Source: Adiantum capillus-veneris (taxonomy: Eukaryota; Streptophyta; Polypodiopsida; Polypodiales; Pteridaceae). Taken from it: DNA of 64,000 bases. Under the pieces are notes generated by a model. It searched no databases, was not told the origin of the DNA, and worked only from the letters and a program-made list of their open reading frames with translations. Positions 46,878 to 56,741 of the stretch are shown one piece after another (the first letter of the stretch is position 1; every line of letters begins with the position of its first letter). The stretch is taken from contig CM043968.1 of the NCBI GenBank assembly GCA_014529385.2, forward strand, positions 2,262,501-2,326,500, given 5' to 3'. The translations under genes and the position numbers were made by a program.

Positions 46878-47229
46878 AAGTTGCATCCTCTTGGGCTTAG
46901 TTGCCACCAACTCCAGCACACGCCTACTCACTTTCTTTGATTTTTGTGAGCTTTAGCAAGCGTCAGCAGGTCGACAAAGATTTTGGGAAATCTGGCAGAG
47001 CTTAATGTGCTCAAATTTCTCATTCAGGCTCGTTTCGGCCTCCGTTTCCACTACAAACAGTACTGTGCATGCTATTTTGTTATTTTGTGCAAAAAAAAAT
47101 ATTCATTGTTGTTTTCTTCATAACAGGTCCCTTACAGTCCTCTACGAGTTGTTCTATATAGCACATATTGTTCCCTCTTTGTTTCTCCTCTTTTTGGGCA
47201 TTTTTCACATCAGGTGCAGGCATTCGCCA

Positions 47230-49461
47230 TGGTTGACAACAACACAGATGTGTTCAAGATGTTTTTTGTCGAGGACAAATTGGACGGGGACAATTAGCCT
47301 ATGTGGGCTTATATGATGCAACATGTCCTTGTGTCAAAAGGGAATTTGGAACATTGTGAAGGGCATTTATGTGGGTCCTCGTTCTGAGGATGTAGGGGAT
47401 GTTGAGGATGTTGCAGGTTTTAGTGGCAGAATTGCTACTACTAGATTTGTTTTGCCTACGACTGAGTAAGCTGATTGGGATGTAAAAGATGTGCAAGCTC
47501 ATGCATTGATTGTGTTTGCCTGTGAAGCAGTTGTCTGTGAAGCACATTATTACTCCTCACATGTGTTCAGGAAAATCTACAAAATAGTATTGGGATATTC
47601 TTGCTAGTCAAAGAGATGGAGTCAAAGATAATGCATGAGGAAGATGAAATGAACACTTTCCTTGCTAGTGTCACGAATATGAATGAGCAACTTATTTCTG
47701 TAGGCAAAGTCATTCTTGACAATTTCCTTGTGCAGACTATTCTTGATGCTTTGCCAAATTCTTACGAGACTTTTGCTAGTACTTGGAGACTCATGACCCA
47801 AGGAAATCCAAAAATTGTCAAGTTTGATGCATTATGCACATGTTGTTGCAAGAGTCACTTTCCACAAAAAAGAGGACTAGACAGCATGTAGTTGAGCAGC
47901 CTTTATTGTTGCTCAAAGAAAAGGTGGTAACAACAATGTAGCCACTTCTCATGCGAGTAGTAAATCACATGTTCCTAATGCTTCTGCTAGCAACAATTTG
48001 TTTGGGAATTCTAATAATAAGGGCAACAAGAAGATGCGTTGCCATTATTGTAAAGCTAAGGATCACTTGATCAAGCAGTGTCCTAAGTTGAAGGTCAAAG
48101 AGGATAAGAAGAAATAAGCTGGTTCCACTACTAATGTTGGTTCCACTACAAATCCAACTATTGTTGAGCCTTTTGTAAAAGGAGACTCTGATGCTGATGT
48201 TGATGAAGAATGTGCTTTTAGTGCAGAGTGCACTTATGATCCTTTTTGTCCATGATGCATGTTGGTTAGTTGTTGCTACAGATGCTCAAGTGTGGTACTT
48301 TGACAGTGGTGCTACAAAGCACATTACCTCTCATCGTGACTTGTTTACCTCTCTCGAGGATGTCCCTCATGGGAATTTAGTCACTTGTGCCAACAATGCC
48401 TCTTATTCGATTAAGAGAGTTGAAAAGATTCTACTCACTGCTGCAAATGGCAGTTCTTTCACACTTGTTGATGCATTGTATGTACCTGGGATCAAGAAGA
48501 ATATTTTGTATGTATCTACACTTGCTAGACTTCGACTTGTAGTCCAATTTGTGGATGAAAAATGTACAGTAAATAATATCACTTTCGATGAAAAAATCGT
48601 TGCATCTAGCTTTTTCTGTCGTGGGTTGTATAATCTCACTTTGTATGACAAGTGTGGGGAGAATTTTGCAAATATAGTTGTGAATTTTAAGGCTATTTCA
48701 GATGCAAAACTTTGACATGCATGTTTTGAACATCTGAATTTTGCTAGTTTTGTGCGTTTGCAGAAATCTGATATGGTTGCTTCTTTGCCACCTCCTAAAG
48801 AACCTATCAAACATGTTTTCAAAGGCTATATTTTGGGTAAGATGCAACATTCAAAGTCTCCAAAGGATGGTTCAGTTAGGGCCACATGCAGGTTGCACCT
48901 TGTATATAGTGATCGATCGAGGGGGGAGTATATGTCTCATGAATTTAATGCATTTGTGGCTAGCCGTGGGATAAAACACCAATGTACATTTTTCTTAACA
49001 CCTTAGAAAAATGGTGTTTTTGAGAGGATAAACATGTCAATTATGGAAATGGCATGATGTATGGTCAAAAATCAACCTTTTCCACATTCGTTTTGGCTTG
49101 AGGCCATCAATATTATGTGCCACTTATACACTTAACAAGTTTCCTAAAAATCTTTGCAGTCTATGACTCCATATGAAACATGGCATGATAAAAAGCCATC
49201 TCTTCAGCACATGCATGTTTTTGGTTGTTTGGCATATGCTTTGGTTCCACAAACGCCGCGAAGGAAATTGGATGATAAGGATATCAAATGTATTTTTGTT
49301 GGTTATAGTGCTAAAAACAAAGGTTACAGGTTGTATCACTTGCAAACAAAGTGTATCTTGGTCTCACGGGATGTTGTGTTTGTGGAAGATTCTGTTCAGC
49401 CCTTGCTATCATGTACTAGGGACAGTAATGTAAGCTCACTTGACATTTATGACACTTAGTT
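47230..49461 (+). pseudogene. copia gag-protease-integrase (family 1 copy B, 5' part)
   Basis: gag starts MVDNNTDVFKMFFVEDKLDG and soon hits a stop. The 47601-47891 frame holds the capsid-like MHEEDEMNTFLASVTNMNEQ...TILDALPNSYETF. The knuckle CHYCKAKDHLIKQC is at 48040-48081. The protease WYFDSGATKHITSH (about 48300) keeps DSG. The pre-integrase and integrase follow in pieces: RGLYNLTLYDKCGENF, HEFNAFVASRGIKHQC, then TPYETWHDKKP, HVFGCLAYALVPQTP and VSRDVVFVEDSVQPLLSCTR (49154-49459). The section holding the first catalytic Asp looks deleted. Multiple stops and shifts. The frame breaks off at DIYDT, at the insertion site. Confidence 0.88.
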
Positions 49462-49678
49462 TACTTGGTGAGCCTAATAGCTTTTTTCACTTTTTGGATC
49501 ATGGAGTGAGCCACTTGGCTCCAAGTGAACCATCCGATTATTGAAATCTGGCTCGTTCGTTGAAAAGCGAACGATGGAGTTATAATTAATGTAGAAGGCA
49601 ATTTAATTGAGCAAAACATCCTCAGACGCACAGAAACGCGATGCAGCAGGATGTAACGTGGGACACACAGGTAGCAAC

Positions 49679-49868
49679 TGTTGGGGTATAGGCGCCTGTG
49701 TCTTGCCCGACCGCCCAGAGTCTGGGCGCCCACTGACTTATATACCTTATACATAGCATAAGTGTATAGGAGGCTGCTCACTCTTTGAGTCTCCCCACCC
49801 ATATCTGTGTGTCGTGTGTCTTCTTCTCTCTCTCACTCTCCGTATGTGGTGCTCTCCGATCCCCTTCA
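49679..49868 (+). repeat. 5' LTR (190 bp)
   Basis: TGTTGGGGTATAGGCGCC...CCGATCCCCTTCA. Contains a TATA-like TATATACCTTATA and a T/C-rich end. Confidence 0.93.
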
Positions 49869-49870
49869 AT

Positions 49871-49882
49871 TGGTATCAGAGC
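49871..49882 (+). promoter_or_regulatory. Primer binding site (initiator tRNA-Met)
   Basis: TGGTATCAGAGC two bases after the LTR. Confidence 0.93.
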
Positions 49883-51626
49883 TACAGGTGTGAGAGTGTA
49901 GATGGACGGCTTCGCGATGAACTCGTTGGCTATGGCGGAGAGGTCACAGATCTGAGCAAAGAAATAGAGGAGTCTTGTGGACAGCCATACAAAGGCTTGC
50001 AAGAGAGATCTCAGGAGCTTCCTAGTGCTCACAGATTAGTCCACAGTTCCTCTACAGATCAGCCCACTGTGTACAACATCTTCCCTCTTCTTGGCAAGCT
50101 TTGCAACGGCTACATCGGCGACAGATTGGAGCTTGGAGCTTCCATAGACATGGAAGCATTGTGAGATTGATACATTCAGCTCACGTATCGAGGTGGGAAT
50201 TGAGTTTGAACCTTTCTATGAGCTCAAAGAAGCACAGAAGAAAGTCGTTCAGGTTTTGGCAGTTTGACAGCAGTCTACTGTTTTGCTCATAGCTTGAGCT
50301 ACAAAGCTCCGATTCCAAAACTTTTTGGTTCAAAATGGAGCTGGCTTCAAGCTCTACGACTTTGTAGAAGGAATTGTTTTCTAATTTGGAGTGCAGGTGG
50401 GTCTGAAATTAAAAACACAGAGACTGTTTTTCAGGACAGTTTTGGGCTCTGTTGTTTTCTTTGTTGCAGACAGCTTACCCGTACACACTGCAGGTAGTAG
50501 GCACATATGAGGTGTTACAAGAGAGGGTTTGACTCCCAGGTACAGATTGAGTCTAGTACTCCCACAGGTGTTGCCAGTTGCAGTTGAGTGGTTCTTCTGC
50601 AGTGTTGTGGCTTGCATACATGGTCTTTGAGCGGGTAATGCGCTATGTATGCTTATGTGGTGAGCAATAGATCTTGTGAGCAAGTGCAGAGGTTGGTTGT
50701 GGATGACATGTATGGTCACCTGTGGTACTCTTTGTGAGCATTTGTTAGACACAGGTTTGCAGAGCTTATGCATGTATGTTGAGTGTAGTTTGATGCGCAT
50801 TGATTGCTCATTGTATTGAGTTTGCAGGACAATGGTTATTTTGTGTTGATAGCCATTGTGCGTCGAAACTCTGGCGAAATTTTCCCAGGAGTTTTATGCG
50901 CATCATTTATGCGATCTAGGTAGAGATTGCGGGTTGCACTTAGCATTTTCGTGCGGTGTTCTCTGCAGGTGGGAGATTTGTGCATGTGTATGCATCGATA
51001 CCGCACAGTGTGGGCTTGGTGATTAGCTCACGGTTTGACAGGCATACAATTATCTTGGCACACTCACATGAGTGAATATTGTGATGTATTCTTGTGTGTC
51101 TACGAGCTAGGTAGCCAGATTCGAGCACTAATGGCTTGAGGTTTTTCAGCAGGTTTCAACAACAGGTTTACAAGTTTACGGGCAGGTTTGAGGGCTTATT
51201 TGGGCGCTGAATTTTTAGCCATTGTTTCCTCTTTGCAGGTGTCCATGTATGGCTCAGTTGTAGGCTGATCTGGGACACGTTTGTGACTTGTTTATGCAGC
51301 TGTTTAAGAGCTGAATTTCGGGGCTGTTTTGCAGCCATATTTTACAGCCATACAGGAGCTTGGTTTACTCTACAAGAGCCTCGTACACTTGGCATTTGGG
51401 ATTTGCATCATTGCCATTTGTGGAGCACAGTGTGGTTACACTACTGCGAGAGATTTTATGAGTGGCTTCGCATGAGCATTGTAGGTGCTGGTGAGCTCTT
51501 TTTTTGAGAGCATTTTCTCATTGCAGGTTGCTTCTTTTGGATTAGTTGAGTGCATTTCATTGCTACCATACCTAGAGTAGAGTTACAGCTCTTGGTTATT
51601 TTTGACATTCACTTATAGTAGTCAAT
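49883..51626 (+). other. Leader of the compact copia, no gag capsid
   Basis: No capsid-type gag is recognisable. The 23-bp motif shared with the nested copia leader lies at 50865-50887, about 1.0 kb from the LTR. Confidence 0.6.
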
Positions 51627-53129
51627 ATGTGTGAGACTTTCGAGTTTAGGACAATGACTCATGAGAGACGGCGTTCTCGTTCGTGTCGACACTTGAGATG
51701 TTGGCATTGTGATCACAGAGGGCACATTAGACGGCGATGCTTTCGTCGTATGAGATAGCACAGGAGACAGGCTAGTCTCAAGGATGCAGTAGATGTTATA
51801 GGCTCCGTTGACTTGATAGTTGCAGCATCAGATACAGTGTCTGAGTACCCTAGTGACAGTGAGGTCACATTTGCTTCCTGTATTACTCTTGATTATTTGA
51901 CGTCTGAGGATAGTGCACTTCTTTTGCAGTGGGTGCTAGACAGGGATGCTACTTTTCATGTCACTCCGTATCGTGACTGGTTCAGTAGCTATTCTAGCAT
52001 AGTGCATGGTAGTGTGCGATTGGCAGATGGGTCATTGCATGAGATTGCTGGTTCAGGAGATGTGAGACTGTCATTACCGAGCGGTGCATCATACGTGCTC
52101 AGAGATGTGCGTCTTGTGCCAGATTTGACGATGAGTTTGATCTCCGTTGGTCAGCTCAGGGATAGTGGATGTCGGGTATTGCTACTTGAGCGATCTTTTG
52201 CGTTGCATTTGGGTTCGCTGGTGATTGCGAGAGGTGCTAGAGTTGGCACATGGTACCCATTGCACGTAGTACTAGTGCGAGATGGTCGAGTCTCAATCTA
52301 ATTACAGCCATGCAGAGATCGAGAGACCCGGACAGTCTCTTTTGATCATGGGTTGCAGGGTGCTTTGCATGGAGTGCAGAGTAGTGAGCTCGTTGTGCAC
52401 ACAGTTGGGGCACGACTTGAGCAATCACACAGAGAGGTGACAGAGTCAAACATGCATGCTTTGCTAGTGACTGAGCAAAGCAGAGAGTCAGTTGTGCGAG
52501 ATACTTCTATGCAGGATAGACAGGTAGAGCGGTCTTGCTCTAGTGAGTCACGACAGGAGAACGTTGTGCAAGAGTCTATGCATACGGAGTTAGAGCATGA
52601 GAGCTCTAGTGAGTCACAGCAAATTGAGTGGTCATGTTTGCAGTGGATGATTGCAGAGGAGGCTGAGACGTCAACGATTATGCAATCATTCCTTTCTATG
52701 CTCGACAGTGAGCATGGGGATATAGTTGTGCATGATATGTCTTCCATCAGACACCTAGAGCAGCTGGTTTGCTCTGAGGTTGCACGACAAGTTGATGTGT
52801 CTTTTGTGGAAAGTCAGGAGATGCATGTGGCTGACACGCCTTGTCAGTCAGAGATGCCTATTGCCAAGGATATATATGTTGATGCATGCTTCGTAGAGCT
52901 AGCAGGGCCTGCTAGCATTGCATCCGCATTCGGTGGTCTCATGTATGAGATGCTGATCTTGAGACCGGATATCGCAGCTGCAGTGGGAGAATTTGCAGTT
53001 GGGGTTGTGAGTCATTTGTTGACTGATGATGGCATAGTGCACGAGGGAGATATGCAGGTATTGCGTACATACTTGCAGTACGTGTGCGGTACGTCTGGTG
53101 GTGTATGGACTTACACGGGAGCAGGATAG
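51627..53129 (+). pseudogene. Compact 501-codon frame: zinc knuckle - protease relic - RNase H-side RT tail
   Basis: One reading frame throughout, broken only by TAG (51756-51758) and TAA (52299-52301). Parts: an Arg-rich start with the CCHC knuckle CWHCDHRGHIRRRC (51699-51740); a copia protease region in which the active site reads WVLDRDATFHVTP, so DSG has become DRD, followed by GSVRLADGSLHEIAGSGDVR and LTMSLISVGQL; an acidic Ser/Glu/Gln-rich linker (52400-52700: RSCSSESRQENVVQ, HESSSESQQIEW); and an end matching the segment after the copia RT catalytic core (FGGLMYEMLILRPDIAAAVG, LQYVCGTSGGVW). Integrase and RT catalytic parts are cleanly missing in frame. The last 258 codons (52353-53129) are still open. 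Protease activity is unlikely. Confidence 0.75.
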
Positions 53130-53237
53130 CTGGATGCACACGATCACAGCTAGCCAGTGGGCATCGGTTGAGAGCAGTTTTCTCTCGCCTTTTGTAGTCT
53201 TTAGACTAGGTTCCCTTGCTTAAAGGCACAGTCGCCT

Positions 53238-53250
53238 TTAAGTGGGAGGT
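53238..53250 (+). promoter_or_regulatory. Polypurine tract of the compact copia
   Basis: TTAAGTGGGAGGT directly before the 3' LTR. Confidence 0.75.
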
Positions 53251-53440
53251 TATTGGGGTATAGGCGCCTGTGCCTTGCCCGACCGCCCAGAGTCTGGGCG
53301 CCCACTCTCTTGTATACCTTATACATAGCATAAGTGTATAGGGGGCTGCTCACTCTTTGAGTCTCCCCACCCATATCTGTGTGTCATGTGTCTCCTTCTC
53401 TCTCTCACTCTCCATCTGTGGTGCTCTCCGATCCCCTTTA
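53251..53440 (+). repeat. 3' LTR (190 bp)
   Basis: TATTGGGGTATAGGCGCC...CCGATCCCCTTTA; the terminal TG and CA have each mutated (TA, TA). Followed by GCAAC. Confidence 0.93.
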
Positions 53441-53546
53441 GCAACACCCAATCGTTGGGCTACCAACTCTGCAGTCGGCGTCGATCTCTCTGCAACAGCT
53501 GTCGTGGGGCGCCCCCCTTGGTGAGCCCGTGTAGAGCACCTCGATG

Positions 53547-54040
53547 AGCCCCAACCGGTGCAAAGCCTACTTGCACCTTCCCATATAGCGATCATAGCGG
53601 AGCAAGACCTGAACAGTATGTCCAGCTTCAACTTATACCTTACTCAGCTCGTTTTTGCAGGTGCAACTAGTTATGGATAGCATTATGCCGCTCTAAGTAT
53701 ACAATCTCATGCAGATTCAACAACCCTGTGCCCTCGGCCATCCTTCAATGTTCATGGAAATGATATGCAATAGGTCCCCATGTCTACTAATTCTAGTCTT
53801 AAAAGCAATATGATCAACACCGACCACAACCCCAACCGGTGCAAAGCCTATTTGCGCCTTCCCCACGTAGCGATCATAGTAGCTTTGTGTGCAACAAGAC
53901 CTAGTGGATAGCTCAACAATATGTCCTGCTTCAACTACCTCACTCAGCTCCAAGTATATAATCTCATGCAAATTCAACAACCCTGTGCCCTTGGCCATCC
54001 TTCAATGTTCATGGAAATGATATGCAGTAGGTCCCCATGC
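53547..54040 (-). repeat. Segmental direct duplication with a shared minus-strand frame
   Basis: 53547-53780 and 53829-54040 share CCCCAACCGGTGCAAAGCCTA, TAGCGATCATAG and AACAACCCTGTGCCC...GGCCATCCTTCAATG (offset 282 bp; each copy has private indels). On the minus strand both read the same peptide wording (HGDLLHIISMNIEGWPRAQG, then LHEI[IV]YLE), so this looks like two copies of an old exon. I do not recognise the protein. An open frame covers 53717-53998. Confidence 0.75.
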
Positions 54041-54462
54041 CAAATCTCAAGATTCACACCAATTCTTTTCTGTGCAGTAGTAAGCGAGGTAGAACAGGAA
54101 AGGAGTACCAGAGAACTTTCTAACCCTAGTTATATTTCGTAGATCATCAAGCTGGAGTGTACTTTGATGCTTGCCGATGTGATGAGCATAATCAAAGATC
54201 AGATATTTCGTGCGATCAACCAATGGCAGAGGTCTGCTCTAGTTCTATTGAAACAGAAGATATCAGATTTCAATCGATGATCGATTGGCCTAATTTGAAG
54301 TCGAACCACCAAAACTCATTGCCTTCATAGGCTTGTTCAACAAATTTGTTTGTTGATGCTATCAGGGTGTTGGCGATGCAGACGGAAGAGGCCGAAGAAA
54401 TGGAAAGAATAAACATCGAAGTGGATGTGAGGGCAGTATAGCTTAGCAGAATCGATCACACC

Positions 54463-54625
54463 AAAGCTTATGATGGTTATCCTCAAGTGATTAAGCTAGC
54501 GGCTTCAGTGCTAGCTGCTTGCACTTTTAGCACAGAGTGTGAGCATGGTCTGATGAGCTATTGACTTCAGTCGCACTTCTCATTCAATTGTGTTGATACC
54601 CTATCTGAAAATTTGATGAGGTAAG
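54463..54625 (+). pseudogene. hAT transposase C-terminal dimerisation domain relic
   Basis: The plus strand reads AYDGYPQVIKLAASVLAACT, then FSTECEHGLMSY, stop, then VDTLSENLMR. The YPxxxKLAxxVL...STECExG...LMR pattern is the conserved C-terminus (dimerisation domain) of hAT transposases, where ECERxFS is usual. Some 40-50 codons are readable with one internal stop. The zinc finger and DDE domain upstream are not recognisable, though MERINIEVDVRAV just before looks coding. The rest of 54040-54980 shows nothing further. Confidence 0.55.
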
Positions 54626-55002
54626 CATTTTAAAAGGATCTACAGAAAAACAGAAACATCTCTCATGACCAATTCAATGCAGAATATGGTGTCTGTGGGA
54701 GTTGGGCGATGCTGCGATATCAAAACAAAACGAAAAGCAACACCATGAAAACCTTATTTTTGGCGTTGATCGTTGATGGCCTATGTGAATTGCCACCTGA
54801 TTTTCCTTTATCGCTCGAGTAGGTTAGTCGACATCCGTCATCCTAATGTAAATCAACCCTCAGCCTGCAAGGTCCTATGGTTGCAGATCGGGTTGCAAGC
54901 TCGGAGTGCTAATAGTGTGGTGCACGCTCGGGATAAGCTTGTTGAGAAAATTAGGCCGATTAACATGTTGTGAAACAGATCAAGAGGTATGGGTTAAGGT
55001 CA

Positions 55003-55690
55003 TACAGATGTAATCACCTACGCTTGCATCTTGAACGCATGTGGAAATTTGGAAGACTCCCAACAAGGGCAGGGACACGAAGCTGTGGGTTGTTTTCATC
55101 AGATGCAAAGTGAGGACATTTCACTGTATTCCCAACAAGGGCAGGGACAAGAAGCTATGGGCTATTTTTATCAGATGCAAAGCAAGGGCATTTCTCCATA
55201 TGTAATCACCTATGCTTGCATCTCGGTGTGCATGGAACAACGGCGAATCCATTATCGAATCCAGGAAAGAAGCAACATTTGTTGCACGACACAAGCATAA
55301 TAATTTTTTGATTGGACTAAATGCCCATGCTAAAAAGAAGGATTCCTACAAAATCAACAAGATACACATTGAGCACATTATTCACATATTAAGGAGGACA
55401 TTGGTGAGTGTGTATGCCAAATGTGGTACCCTCACGGAAGTACAAGTACTTGATGGGCTTCCTTTCCAAAATGTCATTACTTCAAACACCTTGATTGCAT
55501 GATATGCTCAACATGGCTTTGGCAAGGAAGCACACTAGATTAAAAGGAAAGGCTTTTATCCAAATGTAACTACGGCCTTACACAAGGCATTAACATGGGT
55601 AAGATAATTCAAAGTGAGATTATTAGCCGGTCTATTGGAGATAGATGTCATGCTTGGTGGTGCTTTGATCATAGTCACAAGTGACGCGTC
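55003..55690 (+). pseudogene. PLS-type pentatricopeptide-repeat (PPR) gene fragment
   Basis: Signatures of organelle RNA-binding PPR proteins: DVITYACILNACGNLE (from about 55007), QGQGHEAVGCFHQMQSEDIS, then a second QGQGQEAMGYFYQMQSKGIS and PYVITYACIS, a shift, LVSVYAKCGTLTEVQVLDGL (about 55403-55460), FQNVITSNTLIA, stop, YAQHGFGKEA. The QQGQG...MQS block occurs twice in a row, which is not the normal 35-residue spacing and implies a local duplication. Stops and shifts prevent function. The wording closely resembles fern PPR families. Being inside the 49.5-56.7 kb insertion, it may have been captured. Confidence 0.75.
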
Positions 55691-56736
55691 CCGAGGAGTG
55701 GGGACGGGGGACATGGCTCAAATGGATTTTTAGTGTAAAAAAGAGAGTGTGTATTTATCTCTTAATGCGTGTTTTGTGTCTGGCTAGGAGGACATATATT
55801 CACAACACTGGACGTTTCAATTGCACAAGCGTGACTCCATCTCGACAACACTACAAAGTTCGTTATCTGTATCCAGCACCCATGACTATGCGTTTGCTTG
55901 ATGCAGCACATAAACACTATGGGGTAGGGCACGGCTTCCGTTTCTTATAATTTTTGGAGAGACCATAGTGCCAACTCTCCACTATACTTTTGTATGGCAC
56001 CTCTGCATGACGTGCACTGTATATTTTACAGTTTCAATTTGTGATGTGTCATTGCAAGAGGATATGCTAACTATTCACATTGCTTTTTTGTAGCTTGAAT
56101 AAAAAATTGTCCTCTGGCTTGCACAATTGGATGACATTTGTACATAATTATCAGGTCGGTAGTATAGTTCAATTTTTATACTCTATTTATGGTTTTTGTA
56201 TTTTTTGAGTTTATCAAAGCTTTAGTTTAGCCATATGTTTTCCTCACGAGTGCATGCTCAATTTGGATCATCGTATCTATATACCAAATAGACATACATT
56301 TCTTTTTGCACAGTTTTGCAATTCAACCTATATATTGAAATAAAGGAAAATTGGTTATGGTTGATTGAGATAAGATGGGTGTCTCAGAGATGCTTCCACA
56401 ATTTAGAGACTAAATTGTTGATATTACTAGATTGAATGGTGCAATCTGCAAACAACTACCAAACTAGGTTAAGTTGCAACCCTTTTGCTCTATTCAATTA
56501 CCCTCTTTAGTAGCCCAATGTTCTATATGGAGCAGTATGGGACACAACTTGCTTCTTCCAATGCTCATCAAGTCCCAAACTGAGCTATTATTGGTGCCTA
56601 TCAATTGGATCTACTCATTTTCTCTAGTCACCACAACAAAACCCAAGGTGATAGCAATCACAACTAGCTAACCAACTAACCAGTTGCGCTTCAAAATCTA
56701 TCAAATTATGTGCTGCAAAGGCCCACCAAGCAAGAC
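55691..56736. other. Non-coding right part of the composite insertion
   Basis: The 55681-55950 open frame has no known domain. On the minus strand near 56630-56690, GGTTAGTTGGTTAGCTAG resembles a SINE A-box region, but no good B-box follows. Confidence 0.4.
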
Positions 56737-56741
56737 TAGTT

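Larger units (their letters stand above)
49679..53440 (+). mobile_element. Complete compact copia derivative (190-bp LTRs)
   Basis: LTRs 49679-49868 and 53251-53440, both exactly 190 bp, with about 11 differences by eye. The target duplication GCAAC is at 49674-49678 and 53441-53445. Canonical primer site, 1.7-kb leader, one 501-codon coding frame and a purine tract. It lacks integrase and most of RT, so it must have been moved by an autonomous relative. Confidence 0.92.
49462..56736. mobile_element. 7.3-kb composite insertion in the copia element, candidate TIRs and target duplication
   Basis: Interrupts copia copy B. TAGTT flanks it on both sides (49457-49461 and 56737-56741); copy A has TTGTT once at the homologous spot. 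The ends carry candidate short inverted repeats: TACTTGGTGAGCC on the left and, reverse-complemented, TGCTTGGTGGGCC on the right, with three extra bases outside the latter. Contents: the LTR copia derivative at 49679-53440, a segmental duplication, a hAT dimerisation relic and a PPR pseudogene. A DNA transposon carrying gene fragments is plausible, but the TIR is short and no transposase is intact. Confidence 0.5.

Noticed and set aside
46970-47005. Inverted partial match to the 23-bp copia leader motif (CTGGCAGAG)
   Set aside because: Opposite orientation and gapped; could be chance.
53350-53631. Minus-strand 93-codon ORF
   Set aside because: A chimera of antisense LTR and flanking sequence.
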